From Gryganskiella cystojenkinii (lineage: Eukaryota > Mortierellomycota > Mortierellomycetes > Mortierellales > Mortierellaceae): a stretch of 19,410 nt of DNA. Below, piece after piece: positions 17,618 to 19,410 of this stretch. The DNA lies in contig JAAAIG010000652.1 in the NCBI GenBank assembly GCA_015852425.1, forward strand, positions 3,082 through 22,491. Reading direction: 5' to 3'. The position numbers were made by a program, and so were the translations under genes. The notes beneath the pieces were generated by a model. That model was not told where the DNA came from and ran no database searches. It worked only from the letters and a program-made list of their open reading frames with translations. Position 1 is the first letter of the stretch. Every line of letters starts with the position of its first letter.

Positions 17618-19410
17618 TTACTTGTGCTCGACGTGCTCGACGTGCTCGACGTGCACCTTCTTCTCTTGGAAGGTAGAGACGACAGCAGTCATGACAGCGA
17701 CCTTGCGGACGGCATCAATGCTACCCCAGACACGCTCCTGCTGGATCTTGGCAGCCTTACGATCAGCCAACTTGTGACGACGGGTCGCAGTGGGGACTAA
17801 GGTAGCAGTCATCTCAAAGGACCACAGCTTGAAGATCTGGACCTTGACGACATCCAAGACGATAAAGTAGATCAAAGAGATCAGCAGGACGACAATGGCC
17901 TGACCAGCGGGGACCTTGGGCGTCAATCCACCAAAGATGACCATCAACAGGGCAATGATCTGGGTACCAATGATGACAGCAGCGAAAATAGGCGAGGGCA
18001 GGTTCTCCCAGAAGTAGCCGGTCAAACGGGTCGAGAAGATGACGAAATGAGGAGCAGAGGAGATGTGCAAGTACATGATAGACTCGAGCTTACGGGTCTC
18101 AGGAGGGGCATTCTTGTCAGTTACGGGCTCGTAGCCAAAGTGCTTCCAGAAGATGAAGAAATGGGCAAACGACAAGGCGCACAAGCAGGCACCGAGGATG
18201 ATTGACATGGAAATCAACTGACCGATTCTCCACTTGTCGGGACGTTGGGAGATCTGGGCGTTATCGACGGCAATAACCAGAGTGGCGAGATCGTTCAAGA
18301 TGCAAATCAAGATCAACAAGTGGGCGGGGAGGGACCAGTCAAAGGCCATGACGACGACAAAGAAGAACATCAGGAAGTGGACGGTCGAGGTAATACGGTA
18401 GAGGGCATATGAGCGCATACGCTGGAAGATAGCACGGGAGGTCATCAAACCATCGACAATGGTCGACAAACCAGGGGCGAGCAAGACGATATCGGCAGCA
18501 GAACGGGCAGCATCCGTGCATCCGTGGACAGCAATACCGACGTTGGCCTTCTTGAGAGCGGGGGCATCGTTGACACCATCACCGGTCATACCGACAAGAA
18601 TACCACGCTTCTGGAGCAACTCAACGACGCGGTACTTGTGTTCGGGAATGACCTGGGCGAAACCATCGGCACGGAGGACGTGCTCAGTAATCTCATCCTC
18701 AGACTTGTCGGCATCGACCAAGTGACCGGCATCCAACATGACACGCTGCATACCAAGACGGTGGGCGACCTCCTTGGCAATGATCAACTGATCTCCGGTA
18801 ATCATCTTGACAGAGACTCCCATATTGTTGCAGCGACGGATTGTTTCGGCAGAGTCAGGGCGAGGGGGATCAATCAAAGCAATCATACCAATCAACTCCC
18901 ACTGCTCAAGGTTGGCATCAATGGTACGAGCAACGCCGAGGGCACGGAGACCACGCTTAGCAAGAGAGTTAACGGCACGGACAGCATCATCATCGCCACC
19001 GACGAGGCGGATAATGACCTGTGGGGCACCCTTGGCGACCTTGAAGGTGTGGCTAGTCTCGAGGTTGGTGATCGTGGCCTGGGTCAACTTGGTGGAGGGG
19101 TTGAAGGGCAAGAAGGAGGTAACCTTGTAGCCAGGAACCTCGTGCTTGTGAGTACGGTTCTTCAAGATCTCGAGCTGTTCCTCAGCAGCGGTACGGACAG
19201 CAAACTCAATAGGATCGTTGGCACCGGCCTCGGCAGCGAGATAAGAGTACAAGAGAATGTCGTCCGAGGTATAGTTGTTGGTGAGGTAGGGCTCATCAAA
19301 GGTCAACTCGTTGAGGGTAAGAGTACCGGTCTTGTCGGAGCAGAGAACAGAGACAGAGGCCATCTCCTCGACGGCTGTGAGACGCTTGACGATAACCTTC
19401 TTGGCAGCGA
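17618..19410 (-). CDS. PMA1: Plasma-membrane H+-ATPase (P-type, P3A), C-terminal part, cut by window edge
   Basis: ATP-driven proton pump that sets the plasma-membrane potential and powers proton-coupled transporters. The frame is open to the right edge, adding 15 residues (AAKKVIVKRLTAVEE) before the internal Met at 19363, so about 596 residues are visible and roughly the first 330 (actuator domain and TM1-TM4) lie outside. Visible landmarks in order: phosphorylation site CSDKTGTLT (Asp is visible residue 25), nucleotide-binding KGAPQ, DPPRPDSAETI, MITGDQ, hinge GDGVNDAPALKKA, then six membrane segments from YRITSTVHFLMFFF to VLLISLIYFIVLDVV. No intron is seen in this part. Codons are strongly biased to C/G third bases, as expected of a highly expressed gene. 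The tail ends in a triplicated His-Val-Glu unit and lacks any obvious match to the yeast autoinhibitory tail. Symbol used by family resemblance to fungal PMA1. Confidence 0.94.
   Translation of the reverse strand, partial: AAKKVIVKRLTAVEEMASVSVLCSDKTGTLTLNELTFDEPYLTNNYTSDDILLYSYLAAEAGANDPIEFAVRTAAEEQLEILKNRTHKHEVPGYKVTSFLPFNPSTKLTQATITNLETSHTFKVAKGAPQVIIRLVGGDDDAVRAVNSLAKRGLRALGVARTIDANLEQWELIGMIALIDPPRPDSAETIRRCNNMGVSVKMITGDQLIIAKEVAHRLGMQRVMLDAGHLVDADKSEDEITEHVLRADGFAQVIPEHKYRVVELLQKRGILVGMTGDGVNDAPALKKANVGIAVHGCTDAARSAADIVLLAPGLSTIVDGLMTSRAIFQRMRSYALYRITSTVHFLMFFFVVVMAFDWSLPAHLLILICILNDLATLVIAVDNAQISQRPDKWRIGQLISMSIILGACLCALSFAHFFIFWKHFGYEPVTDKNAPPETRKLESIMYLHISSAPHFVIFSTRLTGYFWENLPSPIFAAVIIGTQIIALLMVIFGGLTPKVPAGQAIVVLLISLIYFIVLDVVKVQIFKLWSFEMTATLVPTATRRHKLADRKAAKIQQERVWGSIDAVRKVAVMTAVVSTFQEKKVHVEHVEHVEHK
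17624..17650 (-). repeat. Three exact 9-nt tandem repeats at the H+-ATPase C-terminus
   Basis: GTGCTCGAC occurs three times head to tail on the plus strand, followed by a partial fourth unit. Read on the coding strand it yields the final His-Val-Glu repeats of the pump just before Lys and the stop codon. Perfect identity suggests recent expansion. Confidence 0.85.

Noticed and set aside
1..19410. A coordinated gene cluster or novel defence system
   Set aside because: Efflux, protease, glycosyltransferase, LtrA and proton-pump genes lie on mixed strands with no backbone biosynthetic enzyme, regulator or NLR-like sensor, so a cluster is not supported.

Overview
The window looks like nuclear DNA of a filamentous fungus, most likely an early-diverging one such as a Mortierella relative. 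This is inferred from style and gene families and was not checked by any search. The signs are short GT-AG introns (about 70-180 nt) with GTAAG-type donors and CTAAC-type branch points, pyrimidine-rich blocks upstream of start codons, AATAAA signals just after stop codons, CAA/CAC/AAC-rich homopeptide tracts, and a proton-pump gene with strong codon bias. No tRNA, rRNA, CRISPR array, insertion sequence or complete transposon was seen.

Layout: (1) 136-2314, minus strand: a DHA2-type major facilitator (multidrug efflux) gene whose third membrane segment cannot be found and whose exons do not join in frame. (2) 2315-5687: a 3.4-kb gene-poor stretch with homopolymer runs, a GA microsatellite and, next to the following gene, about 650 nt of pyrimidine-rich leader. 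(3) 5688-9284, plus: a five-exon metacaspase of about 1008 residues with a long disordered prodomain and an extra linker of about 300 residues between p20 and p10. (4) 9736-12531, plus: a single-exon type II membrane glycosyltransferase with a DXD motif and several low-complexity inserts. (5) 12571-12936, plus: a frameshifted relic of the C-terminal part of an MFS transporter related to gene 1. (6) 13152-14925 and 15370-17194, plus: a tandem pair of LtrA-family membrane proteins with identical intron positions. (7) 17618 to the right edge, minus: the C-terminal two thirds of a plasma-membrane H+-ATPase, cut by the window edge.

The genes do not form an obvious pathway. Three encode membrane transport or membrane proteins of the cell surface, one is a Golgi-type sugar transferase and one a cytosolic protease, and their strands and spacing do not suggest a cluster. 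The features most worth a second look are the metacaspase architecture, the MFS gene with its missing segment together with its decayed copy 10 kb away in opposite orientation, and the LtrA tandem duplication. I found no convincing undescribed multi-gene system. All exon boundaries were read by eye from splice consensus and frame, without transcript support.
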